DNA from: a virus
Reading direction: 5' to 3' (one strand)
Length of the DNA stretch: 56,067 nt
IMG/VR virus record: IMGVR_UViG_3300024262_000038
Span: 1 to 56,067 of that record
Shown here: one piece after another, positions 25,672-33,686 of the stretch
Numbering within the stretch: position 1 is the stretch's first letter
How the letters are laid out: every line of letters starts with the position of its first letter
Translations under genes and position numbers: made by a program
Notes under the pieces: generated by a model
Seen by the model: only the letters and a program-made list of their open reading frames with translations
What the model was told of the DNA's origin: nothing
Databases searched by the model: none

Positions 25672-26619
25672 ATGAATACAAAGACGTTTTTTGAATTAGG
25701 AACAAATGAAAGAAAGTTATCTTACCATGATTTTTATCGAGCCACTGTCATAGACAACAAAGATAAAGAGAAATTTGGTAGAGTTAAAATCTTCATTCCT
25801 GATTTAATGAAAGAAGATAAATTTGATGATAACGAAGGTCTTTGGGCTTGGCCAGCAAACAATCCTGTTGGTGGTAGAAACAAAGGGGAAAAGAAAGAAG
25901 GAAAAGAACCGAAGCTAGATTGTCATCATTATGGTACATGTTATATACCAGCTGACGGGGCTTTTGTGTGGGTGTGGTTTGAATCAGGAAACCCAAATAG
26001 GCCATACTATATGTGTGGTTTGGATATAAGTCATAAACCAGTACCACCAGAAAACCAGCTCGGGAAAGAATGGTGGAACAAATGGACTATCATGAGGAGT
26101 CCTGATGGTAGAGTTATTATTGTGAGTGATGATCCAGATGATGAGCGTATTGAGATAACTGGGAAGAAAAGATTATATAAGAAAGAAGAAGACGATGCAA
26201 CTGGATCTGTTTACACCATAGATGAAAACCAAACAGTCATTCTTTTAGATGAAAGAGATGGAAAAGAGAAATTGCTGATAAGAGATTATAAAGGAAACTT
26301 TATTAATCTTGTTCAAAAAGACGACACTTTGCATGTTGGAATGAAAGGAAACCTAAAAGTAAAAATAGAAAAAGATACCCATATAACTTTAGAAGGCGAT
26401 GTGAATATCCATGTCAAAGGAAATATTAAATATAAGGTCGATGGAAATATTACAAGAGAAATTGGTGGAAAGGAGACAAGTAAAATTGGAGGTTCGTGGG
26501 AAGTTGAATCAGATGATAAAATAGCTTTTGATGGATCGAATATATACTTGAATTCTGGTGAAGCATCAGCAGATACAGTCTCCCCAGAACCCGAAGAACC
26601 AGAAGGAGAGAGAGACTAA
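25672..26619 (+). CDS. Baseplate central spike (gp5-like, OB-fold plus beta-helix)
   Basis: A 315-residue protein. Residues 17-125 look like the gp5/VgrG OB domain (YRATVIDNKDKEKFGRVKIF; CYIPADGAFVWVWFESGNP; PYYMCG). Residues 200-290 form short repeats with V-x-G-x-I-x-x-K-V-x-G-N patterns like the needle beta-helix of gp5 and VgrG. No lysozyme domain is present, unlike T4 gp5. It trimerises as the membrane-puncturing needle and is followed by a PAAR tip gene, its normal partner. The ribosome-binding site GGAGG is 12 bases from the ATG, longer than usual here. Confidence 0.85.
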   Translation: MNTKTFFELGTNERKLSYHDFYRATVIDNKDKEKFGRVKIFIPDLMKEDKFDDNEGLWAWPANNPVGGRNKGEKKEGKEPKLDCHHYGTCYIPADGAFVWVWFESGNPNRPYYMCGLDISHKPVPPENQLGKEWWNKWTIMRSPDGRVIIVSDDPDDERIEITGKKRLYKKEEDDATGSVYTIDENQTVILLDERDGKEKLLIRDYKGNFINLVQKDDTLHVGMKGNLKVKIEKDTHITLEGDVNIHVKGNIKYKVDGNITREIGGKETSKIGGSWEVESDDKIAFDGSNIYLNSGEASADTVSPEPEEPEGERD

Positions 26620-26873
26620 TGGCAGAAGGTGTTGCAAGAAAGGGCGACGAGTTGGATGATGGGGATGCAATAATAGATGGACCATGCTCCAATAATGTTT
26701 TTATAAATAGTAAAAAAGCTGCTTTAAAAGGAGATGCAACCGATCCAGATGTTGGTGATTTAGATGGTTCGAGAAATGTGTATGTGAATGGTGAAGACCT
26801 TCAGGCAAATGGAGACGAAACAACACTTGGATCTGTAATAACCGAAGCATCAGATAATGTTTTTGTGGGATAG
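26619..26873 (+). CDS. PAAR-domain spike tip
   Basis: An 84-residue protein with repeated PAAR features: VARKGDELDDGDAIIDG at the start, SNNVFINSKKAALKGD, SRNVYVNGEDLQANGDE and a final SDNVFVG. PAAR proteins cap the gp5/VgrG needle with a sharp metal-bound cone. The length is typical. It overlaps the spike stop codon (TAATG). Confidence 0.9.
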   Translation: MAEGVARKGDELDDGDAIIDGPCSNNVFINSKKAALKGDATDPDVGDLDGSRNVYVNGEDLQANGDETTLGSVITEASDNVFVG

Positions 26874-26883
26874 GAGTTATGAA

Positions 26884-27315
26884 ATGAATAATATATTTTT
26901 GGAATTTGCTATTAAATTACTCGAGGCATATAAAGAAAAACAATATAAATATGTCATTCATAAGCATGCTGCGTATAAAGCAGGACTCCATTATGATCTT
27001 AGAATTGAAAAAGATAATAAAAAATTAGATTCATGGGCCGTCAGAAAGGGACCACCGGAAAAGCCAGGAGAGAAAAGATTGGCAGTGAAACAACCAGTTC
27101 ATAAAAGTTGGTGGTTAACATTCAAAGGCGAGATACCAAAAGGAGAGTATGGTGGTGGCAAGTTTGAAATATGGGATACTGGAACACTTAAAAAATTGGT
27201 TGATAGAGAAAATGATATGGTTTTCGAAATAATTTCTTCGAAGAAATTAGAAGGAAAATATATTTTACATAGAATGAGTGGTCAAAATTGGATATTTTTT
27301 AAGGCTAAAAAATAA
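26884..27315 (+). CDS. Stand-alone LigD-type 3'-phosphoesterase domain
   Basis: A 143-residue protein matching the DNA ligase D phosphoesterase domain over almost its full length: YVIHKHAAYKAGLHYDLRIE (23-42), SWAVRKGPPEKPGEKRLAV, FKGEIPKGEYGGGKFEIWD and a final EGKYILHRM. His26, His28, His36, Asp38 and Arg40 fit the metal- and phosphate-binding set. The activity removes 3'-phosphates or 3'-ribonucleotides to make ligatable 3'-OH ends. No ligase or polymerase domain is attached. I start at ATG 26884, eight bases after GGAG; an earlier in-frame ATG at 26857 overlaps the PAAR gene. Confidence 0.85.
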   Translation: MNNIFLEFAIKLLEAYKEKQYKYVIHKHAAYKAGLHYDLRIEKDNKKLDSWAVRKGPPEKPGEKRLAVKQPVHKSWWLTFKGEIPKGEYGGGKFEIWDTGTLKKLVDRENDMVFEIISSKKLEGKYILHRMSGQNWIFFKAKK

Positions 27316-27335
27316 ACACACTTTGGGAGGAATAA

Positions 27336-28445
27336 ATGTTTGAAAAGGAAGTTAAAGATGTATTATCGGTTATCAAAGGTGTAGATGTAAAACCAATGAA
27401 ACCATCCTCTAATATTTCCAAATTGATGTCTAAAATAAAAGTAACAGTAATGAATATAAAGAACCCCACTGTTAGAAGAAAATTAGATTCAAGTTTTGCA
27501 GAGGTTACAAGATTATATAAGGGAATTCTAAAGGATCCTAGTAAAAATAATTTTAATAAATTGCGCATAGCTCTTGTTAATCTGGCAAAGAATAGCAAAG
27601 TCGAATCTAATAATAATATGAACAGATTGAAAGCATCTGCTGTTGGAGGACCTCAGCCCCCAGCTGGGGCGTTTCAAAATATTGATTTTGCGGAAAAAAT
27701 AGTTGATGGGTTTATGTTTTTTCTTCAGATGTTATTTTTTGCAGGGGTTGCTGTGGCGTTGTGGGCGACGGTAAATATAATTATTAATTTACTTCCGTTA
27801 TTATTGGCTGTTATTCAACCAATTCTTTTTACGGTTGTCTTTATTTTTATTATTTTACCATATACAGGGGTGGCATTATATGGAATGTATTTTGCATCAA
27901 AAGGAAAATTTGGTTATTATGCGGATGTATTAACAGAAACTATGAAGGATTTATATAAATCTGATTGGACATTTAACACAATGTGGAAGCTTTTAAAATA
28001 TGCTGCATTGATAACAGTTATAGTTGCAACGGCGATTCCGATATTGGTGGCTGCTACTGGTCTTCCACTTGTTGCAGAAATAAGTGCTATGTTGTTAGGA
28101 CTTTTAAATCTCCCGGTAACTATTGGGTTCTTTACAATGACTACATATTTGCTCTTTAGGTTATACAAACAGATCACCGAAGTATTGGGATTTTCTTATT
28201 TTACTGGGTCATTGAAAGCCATGAGTGAAACATTTATAACAGTTGGTGGAGAAATAATGAGGCTGTTTTATATGGCAAAAGATTCAAGTAAAATACAATC
28301 AGCGCTGGAAAGATTCAAAGATTTCTTTGGAAAACTTAAATTAAAAGGCAAAGATCTGGCTGGAATTCAAGCAGAAGATGTTATAAACTCTTCTCTGAAC
28401 TTCAGTATGATTAAAAACAATGTGATTGATGGTATTAACTATTAA
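27336..28445 (+). CDS. Multi-pass membrane protein, unknown
   Basis: A 369-residue protein with a basic N-terminal 100 residues, then hydrophobic segments around residues 125-190 (FFLQMLFFAGVAVALWATV; LLPLLLAVIQPILFTVVFIF) and 225-280 (ALITVIVATAIPILVAATGL; LNLPVTIGFFTMTTYLLFRL), and a charged C-terminus. Four to five membrane spans are likely. A virion membrane-interacting or inner-membrane channel role is possible. It is the last gene before the next promoter motif. Confidence 0.65.
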   Translation: MFEKEVKDVLSVIKGVDVKPMKPSSNISKLMSKIKVTVMNIKNPTVRRKLDSSFAEVTRLYKGILKDPSKNNFNKLRIALVNLAKNSKVESNNNMNRLKASAVGGPQPPAGAFQNIDFAEKIVDGFMFFLQMLFFAGVAVALWATVNIIINLLPLLLAVIQPILFTVVFIFIILPYTGVALYGMYFASKGKFGYYADVLTETMKDLYKSDWTFNTMWKLLKYAALITVIVATAIPILVAATGLPLVAEISAMLLGLLNLPVTIGFFTMTTYLLFRLYKQITEVLGFSYFTGSLKAMSETFITVGGEIMRLFYMAKDSSKIQSALERFKDFFGKLKLKGKDLAGIQAEDVINSSLNFSMIKNNVIDGINY

Positions 28446-28452
28446 TTTTTTC

Positions 28453-28480
28453 AATTTTTAAAATAGAGAACATAATTAAA
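28453..28480 (+). promoter_or_regulatory. GAGAAC promoter motif for the 28498-36976 unit
   Basis: AATTTTTAAAATAGAGAACA then TAATTAAA lies in the 52-base gap between genes, 33 bases before ATG 28498. Confidence 0.65.
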
Positions 28481-28497
28481 CATGAGAAGGTGTAAAT

Positions 28498-29490
28498 ATG
28501 GGGAGTCCTTACAGCGTTTATTTTGATTGGTTATATGACGGAGCAGATAGTGAATTGCCAGAAGTAGTTATAGATAATAAAAGTAAATTTTCAATTCACT
28601 ATCTGCTTAATCTTTTCATATTAAATCGTAAAGTGTGTCTATATGCCAATAAGTATATTAATAATTTTTATTGTATAGGTCTTTCATTTGAAGATTTTTC
28701 TAAAACAATAAAATTTATTATTCAACAATTCAGCATTCAAAAATCTGATCTTTTTCATTCAAAATTTATCTACGATAGAAAAGACAAAGAAATTTATGAA
28801 ATAATGGATAGATATCCTTATTTGAAATATGGAGATATTGTGTTATTATATGATAGATTTAAGAAACATCACAACGATGATTATAGTAAAAAAATAATTA
28901 AGAAAAAATCGGCCAAACAAAGTAAAATATCTTTCGACAACATAGTGGCTGAATTCAAAGACATAAAGAAAAGTTGTGATGGATGTATTCTAATGGACGA
29001 GCCGATGTGTTTGTTTGATACAAATAGTAAAACAAATATTCTCAATGTTGATATTATGTTTATTGGAGAGGCTCCAGGAATAAAAGACATCGAGGATGGA
29101 AAACCATTTGTCGGCAAGCCTGGGAAACTTTTTAGAAAATATATTAAAGATTATATTGTTAAAAATAAATTAAAATACTTTATAACAAATTCAGTTTTGT
29201 GTCGTCCAATAAATAATATAATGGATCAGAAGTATGTTTCGAACTGTTCTAAAAATTTAGATAAGGTGATCGAACTAGTGAAACCAAAGATGTTGGTTGC
29301 TGTTGGTGCAACAACGATGAATAGGTTGGGATGTGAAGAAAAAATTAGTAAATTTCATGGAAACTCATTTGAATATAATGGGTTAAAGTGTTTTGCTTTG
29401 ATACATCCAAATGCACTACTGAGAAATACGTTTAGTGAATCTGTGTATGAAGAAGATTTTCTCAAATTGGTCAGTCTTCTAAGGGGGTAA
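28498..29490 (+). CDS. Iron-sulfur uracil-DNA glycosylase (family 4-like) with N-terminal extension
   Basis: A 330-residue protein. The C-terminal half is a family 4/5-type glycosylase: IMFIGEAPGIKDIEDGKPFV (186-205), NSVLCRPI (231-238) and LIHPNALLRN (301-310). Cys160, Cys163, Cys235 and Cys250 occupy the four iron-sulfur ligand positions. The first 150 residues are an extra domain with no recognised motif. The enzyme removes uracil from DNA. It starts the unit with QueE, DpdA, helicase and polymerase, so repair is co-expressed with modification and replication. Confidence 0.88.
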   Translation: MGSPYSVYFDWLYDGADSELPEVVIDNKSKFSIHYLLNLFILNRKVCLYANKYINNFYCIGLSFEDFSKTIKFIIQQFSIQKSDLFHSKFIYDRKDKEIYEIMDRYPYLKYGDIVLLYDRFKKHHNDDYSKKIIKKKSAKQSKISFDNIVAEFKDIKKSCDGCILMDEPMCLFDTNSKTNILNVDIMFIGEAPGIKDIEDGKPFVGKPGKLFRKYIKDYIVKNKLKYFITNSVLCRPINNIMDQKYVSNCSKNLDKVIELVKPKMLVAVGATTMNRLGCEEKISKFHGNSFEYNGLKCFALIHPNALLRNTFSESVYEEDFLKLVSLLRG

Positions 29491-29492
29491 TA

Positions 29493-29834
29493 GTGGATTC
29501 ATACAAAGTGAAATTACTTGGACGCAACTTGACGATAGTAAAACAGGATGTGCATCCAGGAGCAGATCCCGAAAATCAGGGCTGCGCTTTTTGTACAAAT
29601 GATTTAGTGTTTGTTAATTCCGCTGATAAAGAATATTCTTTTGATGTGTTGATTCATGAATTGATGCATCATTTTTTTTGGATAGGCGGGCGCAGAGATG
29701 ATGATGAACAATCCAATTTGGAGCATATATGCAATATTGTTCCAGCATTTATAAATGCCATGATAAATGAAAATGGATTTGATATTTTTGGAAAATTGTC
29801 TGTGTGGGTTAGTGAAGAAGAGGAGGGTCAATGA
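29493..29834 (+). CDS. Small HExxH metallopeptidase-like protein
   Basis: A 113-residue protein with VLIHELMHHFFW (HELMH at 55-59), the zinc-binding helix of metallopeptidases, preceded by a Cys-x-x-Cys pair and followed by an EHICNIVPAF helix that could give the third ligand. It resembles minimal IrrE/SprT-type peptidase folds found in phages. The start is GTG 29493 after AAGGGGG. It overlaps queE by four bases. Substrate unknown. Confidence 0.65.
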   Translation: MDSYKVKLLGRNLTIVKQDVHPGADPENQGCAFCTNDLVFVNSADKEYSFDVLIHELMHHFFWIGGRRDDDEQSNLEHICNIVPAFINAMINENGFDIFGKLSVWVSEEEEGQ

Positions 29835-30550
29835 GTAAATCTCTTCCACTTGTCGAAACTGTAGTATCTTGGCAGGGTGAAGGAATATTTCAAGGAGAGT
29901 TATCGTTTTTCCTAAGATTTAAAAGATGTAATAGAAAAGTGCCATGTCCATTTTGTGACACAGTGGAAAGAATAAGTGATTCGTTTGAACATAACATATG
30001 TTTTGATGATCTGTTTAACGTTGCACATACCATAAATGATAAATACGTTATAACTGGCGGCGAGCCAACACTATATAATAATCATCTTGTGGATTTTTTT
30101 AAATATTTGGATTCTAAAATAAAAAATGGAATAGTTTCTAAAGTAACAATAGAAACTAACGGATACAAATTGAAAAATCTAATAGCAAAATTGGAAAATG
30201 GTGTTAGTTTTGTTTTTTTGGAAAATGTATTTTATGATTATTCCCCAAAAGAATTTGATAATCCGGAGGAATATAAAAAGATATTATCCATTGTAGAATT
30301 TTTATATGAAAAATATAATGAAAATTCTTATATTAAGATAGTTGCTTATGATCACAAAGAAAAATACAAATATACAAAACAAATATTAGAAGATTTGACC
30401 AATAGGTTTCCCAAATTATTAATATATGTTATGCCAGAGGGTTCAACATATACAGAAATAATATTGCACGCATCTGAAATTTTATCTATTGTTAAACATT
30501 ATAAATGTAATTTTTCTAGTAGGATGCATTTAATTCATAATTTTTACTAA
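29831..30550 (+). CDS. queE: QueE-like 7-carboxy-7-deazaguanine synthase (radical SAM)
   Basis: A 239-residue protein. It opens with LVETVVSWQGEGIFQGELSF, the QueE substrate-loop signature (E-x-F-x-S-x-Q-G-E-G), then RCNRKVPCPFCDT carrying the cluster cysteines at 33, 39 and 42, and ITGGEPTLY at 74-82. QueE turns carboxy-tetrahydropterin into 7-carboxy-7-deazaguanine, the precursor of preQ0 and of phage 7-deazaguanine DNA bases. The cysteine spacing is C-x5-C-x2-C, not the usual C-x3-C-x2-C. It is directly upstream of the DpdA-like gene. QueD, QueC and FolE were not found in the window. Confidence 0.82.
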   Translation: MSKSLPLVETVVSWQGEGIFQGELSFFLRFKRCNRKVPCPFCDTVERISDSFEHNICFDDLFNVAHTINDKYVITGGEPTLYNNHLVDFFKYLDSKIKNGIVSKVTIETNGYKLKNLIAKLENGVSFVFLENVFYDYSPKEFDNPEEYKKILSIVEFLYEKYNENSYIKIVAYDHKEKYKYTKQILEDLTNRFPKLLIYVMPEGSTYTEIILHASEILSIVKHYKCNFSSRMHLIHNFY

Positions 30551-30562
30551 TGGGAGATTAAT

Positions 30563-31939
30563 GTGAAGTTGATCGATAAAAATGAAGGCTATGTTGCTGC
30601 TGCGGGACTTTCCATATTTGGAAGGTATGATAAAAAAATGGAAAACAAGGATAATATTTATGATAAAATTAAAGACTTAATTTTGAGTTATTGTAATAAA
30701 TCTCTATATTGTTATGCTAGAGGTATAAGCGAACAGCACGGATTCAGAGAATTGAAGCACAACAAATCAATAACCAGAGATATGTTGAGAAGAAAAAATT
30801 ATAATGATTTAACAAAAGAAATGGTTCTGTATATAGATAGCGGGGGTTTTCAATGCGCACTTGGTTATATAAAAAAATCCCAATTGGATTTATATATAGA
30901 TACATACTGTGAATTTTTAATAGAGAATTGTGAACATTATGATTGGGCATTTTCTTTAGATATGCCTCCATTTGATAATTTGTTTCTCGATGCTGATGAT
31001 ATGTTCAAGATAAATATAGATTCATACATTAGATTGTTTGGGAATCTCCCACAACATGTCAGGGAGAAACTTATATTTGTCAAACATTTTAGGACTCCAT
31101 CGCAATATGACGTGTGGAATCGTATAATAAATAATAAGGAAGTGATGAGTGGTTTCGAAAGTAACTATTGGTCAGTTGGTGGTATAGTTGCCAATTTAAC
31201 TGGTGAGCACTTCATTCCTTATATATCTTATTGTATACCATTTTCTGAAATATTTAAATGGTGTTTGGAGAATGATAGAAAAGAAGTTACAATACACATT
31301 CTTGGTGGATGTAGTTACAGGGATATAATGTATTATATATTTGCTAAAAGATATGCTGAATTGAAATTGGGTCTCGTTGTTCATTTTACTTATGATTCGA
31401 CAAGTCTTGCCAGACAGGTTTTGCTTGGTAGATATGTATATATAATAAACGAAAATGGCAGAATGGGAAAATGTAGTTTTAAATCAGATCAGTTAAAAGA
31501 TAAAGTGCAGGGCATGACAGTTAATGATTGGATATATAAATGCATGAGAGATGTTTGTGAGTATGCAGATATCGATATTGAGATGCCAAAAAATATATAT
31601 GGAGAAAAGAATCTCAATCCAGTTGCAGAAATGCTAGTTGTAACATACCAAGTTCATCTATTCAAAAAAATGAGTGATATCTATGAAAAAATTGCGTATT
31701 CCATGACATTAGAAGAAATGGAAAATCAAGATTATTTCGATAGCAAAATAATAGATGTTTTATTTGGAATAAATGATCATAGATATAGTAGAAAATTTAG
31801 AAGTAAAACAAATAATTTTCACAGATCCGTGATGTATTTAGCTACTGGAGATAAAGAGAACAATAGAAAAGTGATAAATTATTACATGGCGAAAGATGAG
31901 TTAAAATTCATAAATGACGTCAGTGTTGATACATTTTAG
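30563..31939 (+). CDS. dpdA: DpdA-like DNA-guanine transglycosylase
   Basis: A 458-residue protein with the tRNA-guanine transglycosylase barrel pattern: VLYIDSGGFQ (Asp92), WAFSLDMPP (Asp133), SVGGIVANLTG (204-214), TIHILGGCSYRDI (243-254) and FTYDSTS (Asp278). DpdA enzymes exchange guanine in DNA for a 7-deazaguanine base. The two Asp residues at 92 and 278 match the general-acid/nucleophile positions of the family. The neighbouring QueE supports DNA rather than tRNA modification. The C-terminal 150 residues are specific to this protein. The start is GTG 30563. Confidence 0.82.
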   Translation: MKLIDKNEGYVAAAGLSIFGRYDKKMENKDNIYDKIKDLILSYCNKSLYCYARGISEQHGFRELKHNKSITRDMLRRKNYNDLTKEMVLYIDSGGFQCALGYIKKSQLDLYIDTYCEFLIENCEHYDWAFSLDMPPFDNLFLDADDMFKINIDSYIRLFGNLPQHVREKLIFVKHFRTPSQYDVWNRIINNKEVMSGFESNYWSVGGIVANLTGEHFIPYISYCIPFSEIFKWCLENDRKEVTIHILGGCSYRDIMYYIFAKRYAELKLGLVVHFTYDSTSLARQVLLGRYVYIINENGRMGKCSFKSDQLKDKVQGMTVNDWIYKCMRDVCEYADIDIEMPKNIYGEKNLNPVAEMLVVTYQVHLFKKMSDIYEKIAYSMTLEEMENQDYFDSKIIDVLFGINDHRYSRKFRSKTNNFHRSVMYLATGDKENNRKVINYYMAKDELKFINDVSVDTF

Positions 31940-31951
31940 GAGGGCACAAAT

Positions 31952-33394
31952 ATGATTTCTGAAATTTTTTTGGATAAAGTTTTAGATTTATACTTTTGTA
32001 AAACAGTGGATTCATATTATGATGAGACAATTGTTAGAAATGATATTATGACGGTATTGGCATATGCATCTAATAACGAACTCCCAATAAGAATTCTTCC
32101 AAAATTTGAATTAGTTAATTATATAATTCATGATGTGGATTGGGATAAAAATTCATCTGATATCGTACTAGAAAATATTTCCTCATCTGATAAATTTTCT
32201 CAGTTTATAGATTTATTGAAGTATAAACAGACAATTTTATTAGATAGGGTCAGATGTCAATCAATTCTTCAGATGATTAATATGAAGAAAGAAGGCATTA
32301 TTATAGAAGAAGATAAGAACATACTGGTAGATTTCTTAGATAAATATGAAAGTGGAGATTTTTCCGGAAGCGAAGAACTCGTTAAAACATATGAAGATAT
32401 GATAAGTAACATATATATTAGAACTCTATTAAAGAAACGATATGATGATACTATTAATATGAATGAGTTTGTTTTTGAAAATGAATTATCACTAGATAAT
32501 TGTTTGAAAATAATAGAAAAAACCAATGATGAAACTACGAAAATAAAAAGTGGACTTCCTATGTTCGATAGGACGACACTGAGAGGTGGTTTTGATAATG
32601 GCAGAATATATATCTTCGGAGGAACTCCTGGTGTTGGAAAATCTATAATGCTTTTAAATCTTCTTTGTGGTGCTACATTCCATCCTGATAATGAAGAAGG
32701 GTTATATTTTTATTTTACGCTTGAAAACTTTATAGAAGAAAGCTTGGACAGAATGATGAAGATAATACCATACCACGATCCAACATTTGGAAAATCTGGT
32801 AATGGTGATCCTAGAGAAGTAATAAAAGGATTGGAAAAATCAAATAAAAAAATTCTCATGAAATATCTTCATCCTTATACTAGCACTGTCAATGATGCTA
32901 TGATCTATATCGACGAAGCAATGGCGAAAACAGGTTTGAAACCAAAAATGATAATCTTTGATTATCTAGATTTATTCTCATCTGTCAACAAAACAGATTT
33001 GTATAGATTGGAACTTGGATATGTGACAATGGAACAGAAAATGGTTGGGATAAAATATTCAGCCCCAGTTATAACCGCAACACAATTAAATGCAGAAGGA
33101 TATAACAAGAATACTCCTGGATTAGGAAGTCTGACCGAGTCTAAGAAAAAAGTGGAGCATGGTGATTTCGTTGGTTTACTGAAAACAGACGATAGTGTTT
33201 CACCCATCAAGGATTTATTTGTACATGTTAGAAAAAATAGAAATGGTCCGCTTGGTGATATTGCATTTAAAATAGACTATGTTAAGATGATCATATCCGA
33301 ACAAAACAAAAACAACTTTTCAAATAGCTCAATTCCTAATATTGGAATTGATACAAGTGATATTATTATTAATCAGGGGGGATTTGGTGATTAA
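31952..33394 (+). CDS. DnaB-type replicative helicase (T4 gp41-like)
   Basis: A 480-residue protein with a helical N-terminal domain (1-180), a linker, and a RecA-like motor: GLPMFDRTTLRGGFDNGRIY leading to Walker A GGTPGVGKS (223-231), a LYFYFTLENF segment (DnaB H1a), Walker B MIIFDYLD (333-340), ITATQLN (DnaB H3) and FVHVRKNRNGPLGDIAFKID (H4 arginine region). It would unwind the fork as a hexamer with the primase at 5291-6259. The length is close to DnaB (471) and gp41 (475). Ribosome-binding site AGGAGGG. Confidence 0.93.
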   Translation: MISEIFLDKVLDLYFCKTVDSYYDETIVRNDIMTVLAYASNNELPIRILPKFELVNYIIHDVDWDKNSSDIVLENISSSDKFSQFIDLLKYKQTILLDRVRCQSILQMINMKKEGIIIEEDKNILVDFLDKYESGDFSGSEELVKTYEDMISNIYIRTLLKKRYDDTINMNEFVFENELSLDNCLKIIEKTNDETTKIKSGLPMFDRTTLRGGFDNGRIYIFGGTPGVGKSIMLLNLLCGATFHPDNEEGLYFYFTLENFIEESLDRMMKIIPYHDPTFGKSGNGDPREVIKGLEKSNKKILMKYLHPYTSTVNDAMIYIDEAMAKTGLKPKMIIFDYLDLFSSVNKTDLYRLELGYVTMEQKMVGIKYSAPVITATQLNAEGYNKNTPGLGSLTESKKKVEHGDFVGLLKTDDSVSPIKDLFVHVRKNRNGPLGDIAFKIDYVKMIISEQNKNNFSNSSIPNIGIDTSDIIINQGGFGD

Positions 33395-33686
33395 ATCTAC
33401 ATTATATGTTGCCATACAAGGATTTATATCTTGTGTGTGTTTTGCATTGATGTCCTCGGCTGTTACATGGATGGCTGGTGAAGAAATTATAAGTATGACA
33501 TTTGGGTTAATATATGCTAAGCAGCTGACTTATATTTATTTTTTGAAATTGAATTTTATTTTATTGTGGACTATTTATTGGATGGAGAAGATTTGGAATC
33601 TTCCGATATTCGAGGCACTCACAATTGTAATAGAAAAATTATTCTCAACTAAAGCTAAAGGAGGAAATGATGAACATACGGTATAA
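33387..33686 (+). CDS. Small two-span membrane protein (holin candidate)
   Basis: A 99-residue protein starting at GTG 33387 after GGGGGGATTT, overlapping the helicase end by eight bases. Hydrophobic segments lie at about 5-28 (YVAIQGFISCVCFALMSSAV) and 44-66 (LTYIYFLKLNFILLWTIYWM), followed by a short charged tail. The size and topology suit a holin, and the next gene is a probable peptidoglycan hydrolase, but no holin family is recognisable. Confidence 0.6.
   Translation: MIKSTLYVAIQGFISCVCFALMSSAVTWMAGEEIISMTFGLIYAKQLTYIYFLKLNFILLWTIYWMEKIWNLPIFEALTIVIEKLFSTKAKGGNDEHTV

Noticed and set aside
31850-31872. GAGAACAATAGAAAA inside the dpdA-like gene as another promoter
   Set aside because: It lies inside a coding region with no T-rich lead and no unit start downstream at the expected distance; taken as chance.
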